DNA of 64,000 nt from an uncultured Bacilli bacterium (GCA_934700895.1 CAKUXV010000004.1:86558-150557), one strand, 5' to 3'. Positions 42,333 through 51,941 are shown, counted from the first letter of the stretch. The notes: generated from the letters alone by a model not told the origin. Numbers and translations are program-made.

Positions 42333-44600
42333 TTATTTTGTTTCCGCTTTGCCGTCAGAAGGTTTTTCGGATTTCTTTTCCGTGGATTCTTCCTTCTTGT
42401 CAGAAGACTCCTCCGCAGGTTCCTCCTTCTTATCAGAAGGCGTTTCAGCTTCAATGGCAGGCTTAACTTTCGTTTCAACCTTCACGCTTCCTAAATGGGA
42501 AGTATCTTCTGGCAAATAACCATTCTTGCAAAGGAATTCGATTTCTTCGGCCGTGATGGTTTCTTTTTCGAGCAAACGGTTCGCAACAAGGATGACTTGA
42601 TCCTTGTACTGCAAGAGAACCTTTTCGGCGTTTTTATGGGCTTCATCAATGATTTGGCGGACCGCCTTATCAATTTCATAAGCCACTTGGGTCGAGAAGT
42701 TCTTTTGGGTGTTCGCATAGTCGCGACCAAGGAAGACCGAACCCGTATTCTTTTCATATTGAATGGGACCAAGTTCAGACATACCGAATTCGGTGACCAT
42801 CAAACGGGCCAAACGAGTCGCTTCTTCGATATCATTCGAGGCACCGGTAGAAACATCCTGGAAGAAGATTTCTTCGGAGGTACGTCCACCAAGCAATCCC
42901 GTGATTTGGGCGATGAGTTCGTTCTTCGTCATGAGGAAACGGTCATCTTCCGGGGTCATTAAGACGTGACCACCGGTATTTCCGCGAGGAACAATCGTGA
43001 TTTTCTGCACTTTTTCACTGTAGGGCAAATTGATGCCGATAACCGCGTGCCCCGCTTCGTGGTAAGCAACTTGTTTCCGTTCTTTTTCCGACATGCCTTT
43101 GCTGGATTTAGCAGGTCCGGCGATGCGGCGATCAATCGCCTCATCGATTTCGGCCAAACCAATCGTCGGTCTATTGCTACGAACGGCAAGGATGGCCGCA
43201 TCGTTTAAAACGCTATCGATATCCGCGCCCGAGAAGCCAACCGTGCGCTTAGCAAGCGCCTTGAAGTCCACTTCGGGGTCAATATTCTTTCCACGCGCGT
43301 GAACCTTAAAGATGGCTTCACGTCCCGAGCAATCCGGCAAGGAGACCGTAATCGTACGGTCGAAACGTCCAGCACGACGAAGCGCGGGGTCCAAGACGTC
43401 GTCGCGGTTCGTCGCGGCAATGACTAAAATTCCGGAATTAGCTTCAAAGCCGTCCATTTCAACAAGCAACTGGTTCAACGTTTGTTCGCGTTCGTCGTTT
43501 CCCCCGCCTAATCCAGCGCCTCTTTGACGACCAACCGCGTCGATTTCATCAATGAAGATTAAGCACGGAGCCGTGGCTTTGGCTTGTTTGAAGAGGTCAC
43601 GGACACGTCCGGCACCAACGCCAACGTACATTTCAACGAAATCAGAGCCAGAAATGCTATAGAAGGGGACGCCCGCTTCTCCAGCAACGGCTTTAGCAAG
43701 CAACGTTTTACCGGTGCCAGGCGGGCCGATAAGGAGGACGCCTTTGGGCAAACGGGCACCGAATTTGGCATATTTCTTTGGGTCTTTCAAATAGCCGACC
43801 AATTCGACCATTTCGGCTTTTTCTTCGTCGCATCCCGCAACGTCGTCGAATTTCACTTTCGTGTTATCCGCACGACGCGCCGGCGATTTATTAAAGGACA
43901 TGATGCCGTTTTGTCCTGCTCCCATGCTATTAAGACGGGAGAAGAGGAAGAAGGCAACGCCGATGACGATTAAGGAAGAAAGGATCGTCGGCCCCCAGGT
44001 GTCTAACCAAGAGACTTCGAAGGCATCTTTGACGTTGAAATAAACGACGTCTTGCTTATTGGCGAAGGTTGGATCGCTGGTCTTGGCTTGTTCCAAGCGG
44101 GAAGCAAAGATCGAAGAATAGGAAAGGTGGGTGGCCGTGACCGTCCCGTAAACGGGGGTGAGGGTTCCGGTTCCGTCATCTTCGGTTCCGATTTCGCCCG
44201 TATAGTCTGCTAAGAAGGCATTGTTCCATTTCTCGGCTTCGATGCGAACGTTGAAGGCGAAGCTGCGATCGGCTTCGTTGAGGTAATAACCGCTGACCAC
44301 GACGGCTTTGTAGCTTTCCGAAACCGTGTATTGGTAGACGCGGCGCTTGTTCGCTTTGTATTCTTCATAGCTCAACGCTTCGGTGGAAAGAAGATATTCA
44401 TCCTTTTTTCCATCTCCGTCCGAATCCCTTTGTGTCAAACCAACGCCCATGTATTTATCAAGGACGGAGGCGGCCCAGGTTTCGGACCGGTTGAAAAGCG
44501 GTTTGATCGCCACAAACGTGATGATGCTGATGAGGGCTAAAATCAAAAGCATCGGAATGAAATTTCTAAAACCATTTCGTTTTTGCTGTCCATCATTCAT
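42333..44600 (-). CDS. ftsH: ATP-dependent zinc metalloprotease FtsH
   Basis: Membrane-anchored hexameric protease that degrades misfolded and regulatory proteins. Two membrane helices (about 15-33 and 205-225) flank a periplasmic-side domain that is somewhat long. AAA module: Walker A GPPGTGKT, Walker B LIFIDEIDAVG and the second region of homology RPGRFDR-like (RRAGRFDRTI). Zinc motif HEAGH with a downstream Asp/Glu ligand. Length 755 exceeds the usual 620-680 because of the outer domain and a Lys/Glu/Ser-rich tail of about 60 residues. GAAAGGAGCTTCAAC precedes the ATG. Confidence 0.97.
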   Translation of the reverse strand: MNDGQQKRNGFRNFIPMLLILALISIITFVAIKPLFNRSETWAASVLDKYMGVGLTQRDSDGDGKKDEYLLSTEALSYEEYKANKRRVYQYTVSESYKAVVVSGYYLNEADRSFAFNVRIEAEKWNNAFLADYTGEIGTEDDGTGTLTPVYGTVTATHLSYSSIFASRLEQAKTSDPTFANKQDVVYFNVKDAFEVSWLDTWGPTILSSLIVIGVAFFLFSRLNSMGAGQNGIMSFNKSPARRADNTKVKFDDVAGCDEEKAEMVELVGYLKDPKKYAKFGARLPKGVLLIGPPGTGKTLLAKAVAGEAGVPFYSISGSDFVEMYVGVGAGRVRDLFKQAKATAPCLIFIDEIDAVGRQRGAGLGGGNDEREQTLNQLLVEMDGFEANSGILVIAATNRDDVLDPALRRAGRFDRTITVSLPDCSGREAIFKVHARGKNIDPEVDFKALAKRTVGFSGADIDSVLNDAAILAVRSNRPTIGLAEIDEAIDRRIAGPAKSSKGMSEKERKQVAYHEAGHAVIGINLPYSEKVQKITIVPRGNTGGHVLMTPEDDRFLMTKNELIAQITGLLGGRTSEEIFFQDVSTGASNDIEEATRLARLMVTEFGMSELGPIQYEKNTGSVFLGRDYANTQKNFSTQVAYEIDKAVRQIIDEAHKNAEKVLLQYKDQVILVANRLLEKETITAEEIEFLCKNGYLPEDTSHLGSVKVETKVKPAIEAETPSDKKEEPAEESSDKKEESTEKKSEKPSDGKAETK

Positions 44601-44632
44601 GTTGAAGCTCCTTTCTATTTATATCTTTATTC

Positions 44633-44659
44633 TTGCACGCGGATTTTCCGCTAGTGCAA
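44633..44659 (-). promoter_or_regulatory. Hairpin in the ftsH leader
   Basis: TTGCAC GCGGA, loop TTT, TCCGC, TA bulge, GTGCAA (plus-strand reading). It lies 33-59 bases upstream of the ftsH ATG, downstream of a possible promoter (TTGATT, 18 bases, TGTAAT). It might be an operator or RNA hairpin; it is not a CIRCE element. Confidence 0.45.
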
Positions 44660-44706
44660 CATTACACGGGTTTTCATCCCCGTCAATCAAAACACAACTA
44701 ATTTTG

Positions 44707-45963
44707 TTATTTTGTTTCTTGTGGCAAATGCAAACGGAGGATTGAAGTATGGTATTCCCGGAAATCCATCGCATAACGGGGGACGTAGATGATTTTTCCA
44801 TCTTTATTAATAAATACGGGCCAAATCTCACGAATAGCCGTCGGCATTTTCCACATGGAATAGGCTTTGCGAACGTTTTGGAGATAGCCGTGGACAACAT
44901 AGCTATCTTGGGGCAAGGCCGTGCGAATCGTTAAAGGGTAATCCGCTTCGGTGATGCCGCGATCTTCCGCGCCCATCGAGAAATCGAGGTCGAATTGCTC
45001 CGTGGATAACTTGCCGGGTTTCTCTAACGTATAGGTATAGGGGAGAAGGCTCGGGTTATGGCCAAGGAGGACGATATCGTATTCCTTTAATAAATAAGCG
45101 TCTCCTTTAAGGTGATACGCTCCGTTAGGTTTAGGAGAAAGCATGAAAGCGCGGAGTTCCTCCACGTCTTTGGCGCTTAAAACAATAGAAGCGTCCGCGC
45201 GTGCGACGAAACTCGCCAAGGTCGCAACGAATTCATCGCGAGGCAAAGCAAGCAACGCACGGATTTCGAGTTCTTCGCCATCATCGATCCGTTGCTTGAT
45301 TTCGTTGCGGAGCAAGATGATGTTCGATTTCTTGGCGATCATCTCATCCAAAATCTGAGCGCGTTCCACTTCGTTTAAATTGGCAATCCGTTTACGGATT
45401 TCACTGCGGATGAATTCGGATTCTGCTTTTTCGCTATTGCTGGAATAGGGGACGTGATTCTCTTCGTTATATTCGAGCAAGTCTTGATGGGTGAAGTGGA
45501 GCAAGGGGCGGATGACCATCATGCCGGCAACTTCCTGCATCGGGGACAAGGCGTATCCTCCTGATTTTTCCATGCCTTCTTTTTCCATCAAATAGGATTC
45601 GATGACATCATCTTGTTGATGGGCGACGAATAGACCGCTCGCGTGATGTTTGGCATATTGTTCTTGGAAGAAAGCATAACGAATCTTTCTCGCCCAAAGT
45701 TTAAAGTCCGTGTCTTCTTTTTGTTTGGATTCTTCCGGCAAGGCATCGCAATCCAAATATTCCATTTCAAGTCCGGCCTTCTTGCAATAGTCAGCCAAGG
45801 AAGCCGCATCATCATTAGAAGTGGCAAAAAGGTGGTAGTTGATGCAACAGACAATGGGTTTCCCACCCTTTTTCTGAACCATATCAAGCAACGCCATGGA
45901 GTCGGGTCCATAGGTGCAGGCAATCAAATAGGTGGCCTTCGGGTCAAATTTAAAATTCAACAT
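44707..45963 (-). CDS. tilS: tRNA(Ile)-lysidine synthetase, atypical PP-loop
   Basis: Converts C34 of tRNA-Ile(CAU) to lysidine using ATP and lysine. The N-terminal PP-loop ATPase has CTYGPDSMALLDM at about 16-28, where the family normally reads SGGxDS; the first Ser-Gly pair is Thr-Tyr here, while Gly, Asp and Ser remain. LFVAHQQDDVIESYLM and RPLLHFTHQDL are typical. Length 419. The start at 45963 follows GAAAGGAGAATCACG and overlaps rqcP by 14 bases. Context (rqcP-tilS-ftsH) supports the name. Confidence 0.9.
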   Translation of the reverse strand: MLNFKFDPKATYLIACTYGPDSMALLDMVQKKGGKPIVCCINYHLFATSNDDAASLADYCKKAGLEMEYLDCDALPEESKQKEDTDFKLWARKIRYAFFQEQYAKHHASGLFVAHQQDDVIESYLMEKEGMEKSGGYALSPMQEVAGMMVIRPLLHFTHQDLLEYNEENHVPYSSNSEKAESEFIRSEIRKRIANLNEVERAQILDEMIAKKSNIILLRNEIKQRIDDGEELEIRALLALPRDEFVATLASFVARADASIVLSAKDVEELRAFMLSPKPNGAYHLKGDAYLLKEYDIVLLGHNPSLLPYTYTLEKPGKLSTEQFDLDFSMGAEDRGITEADYPLTIRTALPQDSYVVHGYLQNVRKAYSMWKMPTAIREIWPVFINKDGKIIYVPRYAMDFREYHTSILRLHLPQETK

Positions 45964-46234
45964 CGTGATTCTCCTTTCGCTCTTCAAGGCGGTCTTCGAG
46001 CACTTCGTAAAGGGAAGATGCCGTCTGCTTATTCGCATAAGAGCGGATTTCTAAGACCTTCACTTTGAGGTGATGACGACCGAGTTCGAGTTCTAAAACG
46101 TCTCCCCCGTTCACCTCGCTCGATGGCTTGGATACCTTCCCATTGGTTTTCACCGCGCCGAAGTCACAAAGCTCCTTCGCCGTTTCTCTTCGCTTCACCA
46201 ATCGGGACACTTTCAAAAATTTATCCAAACGCAT
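45950..46234 (-). CDS. rqcP: S4-domain ribosome quality-control factor RqcP
   Basis: Small RNA-binding protein that works with RqcH on stalled 50S subunits to add alanine tails. MRLDKFLKVSRLVKRRETAKELCDFGAVKTNGK is the S4 domain, covering residues 1-60. Length 94 matches Bacillus YabO. It lies between mfd and tilS as in Bacillus; divIC and hprT, which often follow, are missing here. Confidence 0.93.
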   Translation of the reverse strand: MRLDKFLKVSRLVKRRETAKELCDFGAVKTNGKVSKPSSEVNGGDVLELELGRHHLKVKVLEIRSYANKQTASSLYEVLEDRLEERKENHDVEF

Positions 46235-46255
46235 GAAGAAAGTTTATCACAATAC

Positions 46256-49200
46256 CTATAGGGATTGTGGTGCGTGTTTTTGATACGTTTTATGAATCGC
46301 CTTCAGAACTTTTAACGTCATGGTGAGCCAATCGTCTTTTTTAACGACGGAAACAAGCAGGCGTTTGTTCACATAGGTGACTTTGATAGACCGGAGGCAA
46401 GAATAAAGCGCGTCGAATAATTCCCCGGCGATTCCATCGACTTGGGTGAACAAGGACGACATCGCGATATCCACGCGAGTGGGAAATTCTTTGAGGGAGT
46501 CGAATTCTTCATAGTCCGTGATGAGGTCGATTCGTTTCTTGTTGATGAGCGCGTTGACTTCGGGAGGAATCCGCCCATAAATATCGCGGATTTTCTTGCT
46601 AAACGATAGGATGTCCCCCTCGGATTTGGCATCTTCGAGTTCTTGGTAAAGCTGAATCTTGTCGCTTTTGGAGGCGTAATCCCCGGGGATATAAGCATCC
46701 ACGGACAGAACCTTGGTTTCTTTCATCGGCTGTTCCAAGACCCCAGTCTTCTTGCTTTCAACCGCTTCGTTCAATAGTTTCAAATAGAGGTCTAAACCAA
46801 CCGAGTCAATAAAACCAGCCTGCTCGGGGCCGAGGATATCCCCCGCCCCGCGAATCATCAAATCGCGTTGGGCAATTTTATATCCCGAACCGAGTTCAGT
46901 GAATTCTTGGATGGCTTGAAGCCGCTTTTGGGCCTCTTCGTTCATCCGTTTGTTTTCCTTATACATCAAATAGGCGTAAGCGATGCGGTTACCGCGTCCT
47001 ACGCGCCCTTTGATTTGGTATAGCTGCGATAAGCCAAAATGATCCGCGTCTTCAACGATAATCATGTTCGCATTGGGCACATCAATTCCGTTTTCAACAA
47101 TCGAAGAGCAAACAAGCACATTGACGGTCCCATCGTAGAACCGTTCCATGACGGATTCGACGTCAGCCTTTTCCATTTGGCCATGCACCACCCCAACTTC
47201 GGCCCCTGGAATACGGGCGGCCAACCGGTTCGCGCAAGAATAGATCGTCTCTACGCGGTTATGGACGTAATAAACTTGTCCCGTTCGGGCGAGTTCGCGT
47301 TGAATGAGTTCATCGACTACATCCTGACGGAACGGGGTGACATAAGTTTGGATCGGCATGCGGGAAGAAGGAGCCGTGTTGATTTCTGAGATGGGGCGGA
47401 TCCCTACAAGCGACATTTGAAGGGTTCGAGGAATCGGGGTCGCGGAGAGGGTTAATACATCCACGTCCTTCCTCATTTCCTTGATTCTCTCTTTTTGCTC
47501 CACCCCAAACCGTTGCTCTTCGTCCACAATTAATAAGCCCAAATCCTTGAAGGAAAAATCCTTGGACAACAAGCGATGGGTTCCAATCACGAAATCGATT
47601 TTGCCTTCTTTGACGAGTTCAATGTTTTCTTTTTGGACGGAGTCGGGAATCAAACGAGAGAATTGGGCAAGATGGACTCCAAAGGGTCCAAACCGCTCGC
47701 TGGCCACTTCAAAATGTTGACGGCATAGCAAGGTCGTTGGGCATAGAAGCGCGACCTGTTTACCCGCGCAAATTGCTTTAAAAGCTGCACGGAAAGCGAC
47801 CTCGGTCTTGCCAAATCCCACGTCGCCGCAAAGGAGGCGATCCATGATTTCAGGCGACTCCATATCTTTTTTGACGTCTTGAACAGCCTTTAGTTGGTCG
47901 GCAGTCAAGGTATAGGGGAATTCATTTTCAAATTGAGCCTGCAAATCATCATCGGGAGGGAAACTATACCCCGCGGTTCGCGCACGGCTGCCATATAAGG
48001 CAATCAGGCGGTCCGCGAGTTCGTTGATGCGGGCACGGATTTTGGCTTTCTTCTTATCCCAGTCGTGCCCAGATAAACTCGATAGTTTCGGCGCGGCCCC
48101 TTCCCGTCCCGCGTATTTACGGACCAAACGGAATTGCTCCAAGGGGACGTAAAGGAATTGGTTCCCCGCGTAAGCGATATGAAGATAATCCCGGTGCACC
48201 CCATCCGTTTCAATCGTCTGGATATCGAGAAATTGCCCAATGCCCTTATATTCATGGACCACGTAGTCGCCCGGTTTTAAATCTTCGTAGGATTTTAAAA
48301 TCGTGGCTTCCTTAAAACGGCTCGTGAAGCGAGAGGCGACCGCTTTATGACGAAATAGCTCGCTGCTAGAAAGGAAGGCGATACGAAGAGAGGGGATTTC
48401 AAAGCCGTCGGAAAGGTTTTTCTCGCTGATGCCAAGACGCCCTTCTGGCAAGGCGTAACCCTCCGTCTTCTCGAATTCGATTTGGGCATCATGGAGCAAG
48501 GATTCCACCGTTTGACGTTGATGAAGTTCAGGCAAGAAAAGAACGACTTTATCGTTTAAGGACAAATAGCTTTGAATGGAAGGAACAATGGAAGAAATCG
48601 AAGTTCCCGTTAAGGAGATGCGATGGGCCTGGAAGGAAATATCATCAGGAGAAGTCGCGAACTGACTGGAATAGAGGACGCTTCGATTCTTGGGGGATAA
48701 GGCCTCGTTTAAAGGCATATATTGACGTAATCCCCGCAAAGCATGGCCTTCCGCGTAGAGTTCCCCTAAATATTGCTCCGCCTCTTGCTCTAAACGGGTG
48801 GAGGCATCAAGAAAGGGCCCCTTGTTCGTAATATAGACAACTTCCGGATCGAAATAGTCGAGCACACAATGGGACGAGGAGGCAGCCAACCCATAATAAG
48901 GATAAAGTTCTGGGCGATAGGATTTGGAGACGAATTCTTCTAAGACGCGTCCTACTTCTTGGTTCAGGGTCTCCGCCAAAAGGGGGTTGACGGAGCCTAA
49001 ATCCTCCTGCCCCTCTTTTTTCATCTCCGCGGCCTTTTTCACGAACGCGGTGATTTGATCGTCGCTTAAAAGCATATCCGTCGCGGGGAGAATCGTGCAA
49101 GAAGAAAGGCTTTGCTTCGATTGCTGGGTTTGGATATCGAACAATTTGATTTCTTCGATTTCATCATCGAAGAATTCGATACGGATCGGGTCGAGGTAGG

Positions 49201-49744
49201 AGACGCTATAGATGTCGAGGATGTCGCCGCGGCTTGCATATTGTAACGAATGCTCCACCTTAGAATTGGCCGTATACCCCGCGTCCAACAAACGGGCTTT
49301 GAGTTGCTTTAAATCGCAATGGCCCCCGACTTTAAAGCGCAATGTCTCTTCTTTAAATTGCTTGGGAGAAGGAAGATAACGCAATAAGGCGGAAGGGTGG
49401 GTGACCAATATCTTCTTGGAACTCGTATCCTGCAATTGACCGAGGGCATAGAGGCGTTGAGAGAGCAATTCACGGCTGCTAGAAAGCGCGGACGCCCTTA
49501 ATAATTCGTCGCTAGGAAAGAAGACAACTTGTTCCTCTGGCAAAAAATTCAGGAGGAATTCATAGAGGCGTTGGGCACTATATTGATTCGTCGCGATTAA
49601 GGCGTAATTTTGGGGTTTAGAATGAAACAAAGAGGCGAATAATAATCCCGCCCCCAAGGTTTCTTCCACAACGAAAGACCCCTTTTTCGCCCGAAGAGGG
49701 GGGATGGCATTGCTCGTTAGAACCGCATCCAACAATTCTTTCAA
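46256..49744 (-). CDS. mfd: Transcription-repair coupling factor
   Basis: Removes stalled RNA polymerase and recruits UvrA. N-terminal UvrB-like module (about 1-470), a CarD-like RNA-polymerase-interacting domain (LKPGDYVVHEYKGIGQFLDI), a RecG-like motor with Walker A GDVGFGKTEVAF, DEEQ box and motif VI QIKGRVGRGNRIAYAYL, and a C-terminal TRCF domain. Length 1162 is normal. The start is a TTG at 49744 preceded by GAGGAG; no ATG fits better. It follows pth closely, as in Bacillus. Confidence 0.96.
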   Translation of the reverse strand: MKELLDAVLTSNAIPPLRAKKGSFVVEETLGAGLLFASLFHSKPQNYALIATNQYSAQRLYEFLLNFLPEEQVVFFPSDELLRASALSSSRELLSQRLYALGQLQDTSSKKILVTHPSALLRYLPSPKQFKEETLRFKVGGHCDLKQLKARLLDAGYTANSKVEHSLQYASRGDILDIYSVSYLDPIRIEFFDDEIEEIKLFDIQTQQSKQSLSSCTILPATDMLLSDDQITAFVKKAAEMKKEGQEDLGSVNPLLAETLNQEVGRVLEEFVSKSYRPELYPYYGLAASSSHCVLDYFDPEVVYITNKGPFLDASTRLEQEAEQYLGELYAEGHALRGLRQYMPLNEALSPKNRSVLYSSQFATSPDDISFQAHRISLTGTSISSIVPSIQSYLSLNDKVVLFLPELHQRQTVESLLHDAQIEFEKTEGYALPEGRLGISEKNLSDGFEIPSLRIAFLSSSELFRHKAVASRFTSRFKEATILKSYEDLKPGDYVVHEYKGIGQFLDIQTIETDGVHRDYLHIAYAGNQFLYVPLEQFRLVRKYAGREGAAPKLSSLSGHDWDKKKAKIRARINELADRLIALYGSRARTAGYSFPPDDDLQAQFENEFPYTLTADQLKAVQDVKKDMESPEIMDRLLCGDVGFGKTEVAFRAAFKAICAGKQVALLCPTTLLCRQHFEVASERFGPFGVHLAQFSRLIPDSVQKENIELVKEGKIDFVIGTHRLLSKDFSFKDLGLLIVDEEQRFGVEQKERIKEMRKDVDVLTLSATPIPRTLQMSLVGIRPISEINTAPSSRMPIQTYVTPFRQDVVDELIQRELARTGQVYYVHNRVETIYSCANRLAARIPGAEVGVVHGQMEKADVESVMERFYDGTVNVLVCSSIVENGIDVPNANMIIVEDADHFGLSQLYQIKGRVGRGNRIAYAYLMYKENKRMNEEAQKRLQAIQEFTELGSGYKIAQRDLMIRGAGDILGPEQAGFIDSVGLDLYLKLLNEAVESKKTGVLEQPMKETKVLSVDAYIPGDYASKSDKIQLYQELEDAKSEGDILSFSKKIRDIYGRIPPEVNALINKKRIDLITDYEEFDSLKEFPTRVDIAMSSLFTQVDGIAGELFDALYSCLRSIKVTYVNKRLLVSVVKKDDWLTMTLKVLKAIHKTYQKHAPQSL

Positions 49745-49757
49745 ATCGATATGCTCC

Positions 49758-50321
49758 TCACTGATTAAAATGATTCATCGCGTAATTCCAGTCGTGGAGA
49801 AGGAAATCCCTCACCGCCTTGGCCGCGGTTTGAATCCCTTCCTGGGTTTTGGTTAAACTTTCGCCCGTTGGTTTGGATAAGACATAATCCACCCCAGTAT
49901 GAGGGGGCTCGCCAATTCCAATGCGGATCCGCTTAAAACGGTCGGAGCCTAGACGATTGATGATGCTTTTCATGCCGTTATGGCTGCCTGCAGAGCCAAA
50001 GGGACGAAGACGAATCTTCCCCTCTTCGATAGCCATGTCGTCATAAATCACGATTAAATCTTCTAACGGGATTTTAAAATAGGCCATGAAGGGCTGAACG
50101 GATTCCCCCGAAAGATTCATGAAGGTATCCGGTTTCAAAAGGGCGATTGGTTCGGAGAAAGAGGGGTGATTACGGAGGATGCCATAGGTGCCCTTAAAAT
50201 CATGACGGTCCAAATCGCATCCAATCATTTCGGCAAGCGCGTCAATGGCCATGAAGCCCATGTTATGGCGGGTGCCTTCGTATTCTTTGCCAGGATTGCC
50301 AAGTCCAACGATTAATTTCAT
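49758..50321 (-). CDS. pth: Peptidyl-tRNA hydrolase
   Basis: Recycles peptidyl-tRNA released by ribosomes. MKLIVGLGNPGKEYEGTRHNMGF with catalytic His19, VIYDDMAI with the assisting Asp, and LRPFGSAGSHNGMKSII are the three family motifs. Length 187. The start overlaps the flavodoxin stop by ATGA, and mfd follows after 13 bases. Confidence 0.96.
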   Translation of the reverse strand: MKLIVGLGNPGKEYEGTRHNMGFMAIDALAEMIGCDLDRHDFKGTYGILRNHPSFSEPIALLKPDTFMNLSGESVQPFMAYFKIPLEDLIVIYDDMAIEEGKIRLRPFGSAGSHNGMKSIINRLGSDRFKRIRIGIGEPPHTGVDYVLSKPTGESLTKTQEGIQTAAKAVRDFLLHDWNYAMNHFNQ

Positions 50322-50863
50322 GCGTTTTGCTCACTGGCTAACCGATGGAGAACGGACAAAATCCGATTGACCCCTTCGGTATCTTTATAGACAAAGGGTT
50401 GCTGCAAAGCCTGCTGGAGGAAGTTATTGTCCTTGTCTTCGCCTTTTCCCATGGCAAGGGCCTGTTGAAGGCCGAGTTTCATCATCATCTTGTCGCGGAA
50501 GTTGAGTTTGTTGTAATCAAAGGATCCGCGAAGGGGATAGAAACGAAGGTGATAAAGGTCGAGAAGGTTCGCCGAAATCAAATTGTCGCGGACTTCCTTA
50601 TAGACCGCGGACATGCCGCAGGAAAAGAGGATGACGTTTTTCTTTTCCATCTCTTCCCAACGGGAAAGGAAATCATCAACTCCCTGGATTTGGCTGCCTT
50701 TGACCCAACCGCCATAAACGATCGTGTCATAGTCATCGAGATTCATTTTTCGGAATTTCTTCTTGTTAAATTCCATCGCTTCCGTGCCCATTCCGAGCGC
50801 GATTTCTTCCGCGTAGGCTTTCGTGCTGCCAGCGGATGAGGTGTAAAGAATTAAGGTTCGCAT
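50318..50863 (-). CDS. Flavodoxin-domain protein (protoporphyrinogen-oxidase-like)
   Basis: FMN-binding flavodoxin fold: LILYTSSAGSTKAYAEEIA is the phosphate loop and VIYGGWVKGSQIQGVDDFL plus VILFSCGMSAVYKEVRDNL follow the long-chain pattern of the flavodoxin_5 (HemG-like) group. Length 181. Function in redox metabolism, possibly as electron carrier; haem synthesis is unlikely to be the role in such an organism (inference). It heads the pth-mfd-rqcP-tilS-ftsH run and is divergent from the DUF368 gene. No clear ribosome binding site. Confidence 0.82.
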   Translation of the reverse strand: MRTLILYTSSAGSTKAYAEEIALGMGTEAMEFNKKKFRKMNLDDYDTIVYGGWVKGSQIQGVDDFLSRWEEMEKKNVILFSCGMSAVYKEVRDNLISANLLDLYHLRFYPLRGSFDYNKLNFRDKMMMKLGLQQALAMGKGEDKDNNFLQQALQQPFVYKDTEGVNRILSVLHRLASEQNA

Positions 50864-50894
50864 AGCGAATTTATCCTATCACACCCTCTACGCA

Positions 50895-50917
50895 TTTGCT
50901 TGGAAATTCCATATACT
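50895..50917 (+). promoter_or_regulatory. Promoter of the DUF368 gene with TTTGCTTGGAA element
   Basis: TTTGCTTGGAA (50895-50905), six bases, TATACT (50912-50917), ten bases, ATG. No ribosome binding site. The 11-mer is shared with the gdpP promoter. Confidence 0.5.
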
Positions 50918-50927
50918 TTTCGCGGTT

Positions 50928-51884
50928 ATGAAAAATTGGTTTTTGGACTTTGCCCGTGGAGCTAGCCTTGGAACGGGAATCTTACCGGGAGTGAGCGTTG
51001 GGACCGTTGGATTAATTGTGAAGGTCTACGATAAGCTCATCGGGGCGATCGATGACCTCCGTCGCCATTTCGGCAAGGCGTTTTTGACCCTTCTCCCCAT
51101 TGGCTTGGGCTGCATCGTTTCCGCCGTCTTATTGCTTCTATTTTGGCAAAAAGCCGCCAGCGTCTATTTCCCCTTCCCCCTTATTGCCGCATTAGCGGGT
51201 TTCGTCGTCGGGGGAATCCCCTTGATTGTTTCTAATATCCGCCACCAAAAGAATATGGGCATGGATATCCTCCGCGTGGTCCTAGGTTTTCTGCTCGCCG
51301 GATGCATCGGGGTTTTATCCTATTTAAGCGCGGCAGGGGTATTGCCAAGCTTATCTTTCCAAGAAGCTTTTGATCACCCTTATCAAAACGCTTGGATTTT
51401 CGTGGTTGTCCTGCTCGTGGGTTTCATCGCCGCGGTTGCTTGCTTAATCCCCGGGATTTCGGGATCCATGGTTCTCTTTATCTTTGGGTTATATCAACCG
51501 GTGGTGAACCTTTATATCTCCGCGGGAGACGGGTCCCATGTATCGATGTTCCATAACAAAGAGATGCTGGTTCCCGGCCTATTATTGACATTGATCCTCC
51601 TCATCGGGGTCATCGCAGGGCTACTTGCAACCTCCAAAGCCATGAAGGGATTATTAGAAAAACATCCTCAAGGCACCTATACCTGGGTTTTGGGATTTAT
51701 TTTGGGCTCCGTTGTCTCGATGTTTTTCAATAATCAGATGTATACGGTCTACACAACGCCGAATACTTCGACTTGGTATCAATATTTAATCGGAGCCATA
51801 GCTTTTACCATCGTCTTCGGCTTGATGCTATTTTATTTTCTAAAAAGTAAGAAATCGGAAAGAAACGGGGTTGTTGAAAATTAA
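50928..51884 (+). CDS. popT: DUF368 membrane protein, PopT-type undecaprenyl-phosphate transporter
   Basis: Polytopic membrane protein whose family includes PopT, shown to recycle undecaprenyl phosphate across the membrane for wall synthesis. The N-terminal ARGASLGTGILPGVSVGTVGLIV and the internal repeat-like ACLIPGISGSMVLFIFGLYQPV, each with a PG(V/I)S re-entrant motif, are the DUF368 signature. About eight or more membrane segments; length 318. Symbol given by family, not by experiment. Followed by a separately promoted TetR gene. Confidence 0.85.
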   Translation: MKNWFLDFARGASLGTGILPGVSVGTVGLIVKVYDKLIGAIDDLRRHFGKAFLTLLPIGLGCIVSAVLLLLFWQKAASVYFPFPLIAALAGFVVGGIPLIVSNIRHQKNMGMDILRVVLGFLLAGCIGVLSYLSAAGVLPSLSFQEAFDHPYQNAWIFVVVLLVGFIAAVACLIPGISGSMVLFIFGLYQPVVNLYISAGDGSHVSMFHNKEMLVPGLLLTLILLIGVIAGLLATSKAMKGLLEKHPQGTYTWVLGFILGSVVSMFFNNQMYTVYTTPNTSTWYQYLIGAIAFTIVFGLMLFYFLKSKKSERNGVVEN

Positions 51885-51887
51885 TTA

Positions 51888-51915
51888 TTGACGAAAATTA
51901 TCCTCATCCTATGAT
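51888..51915 (+). promoter_or_regulatory. tetR promoter
   Basis: TTGACG, 16 bases, TATGAT, then a short leader with CCGAGGAGAATTCCAT before the ATG at 51942. The -35 lies four bases after the DUF368 stop. Confidence 0.72.
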
Positions 51916-51941
51916 GAAACCAAATCCGAGGAGAATTCCAT

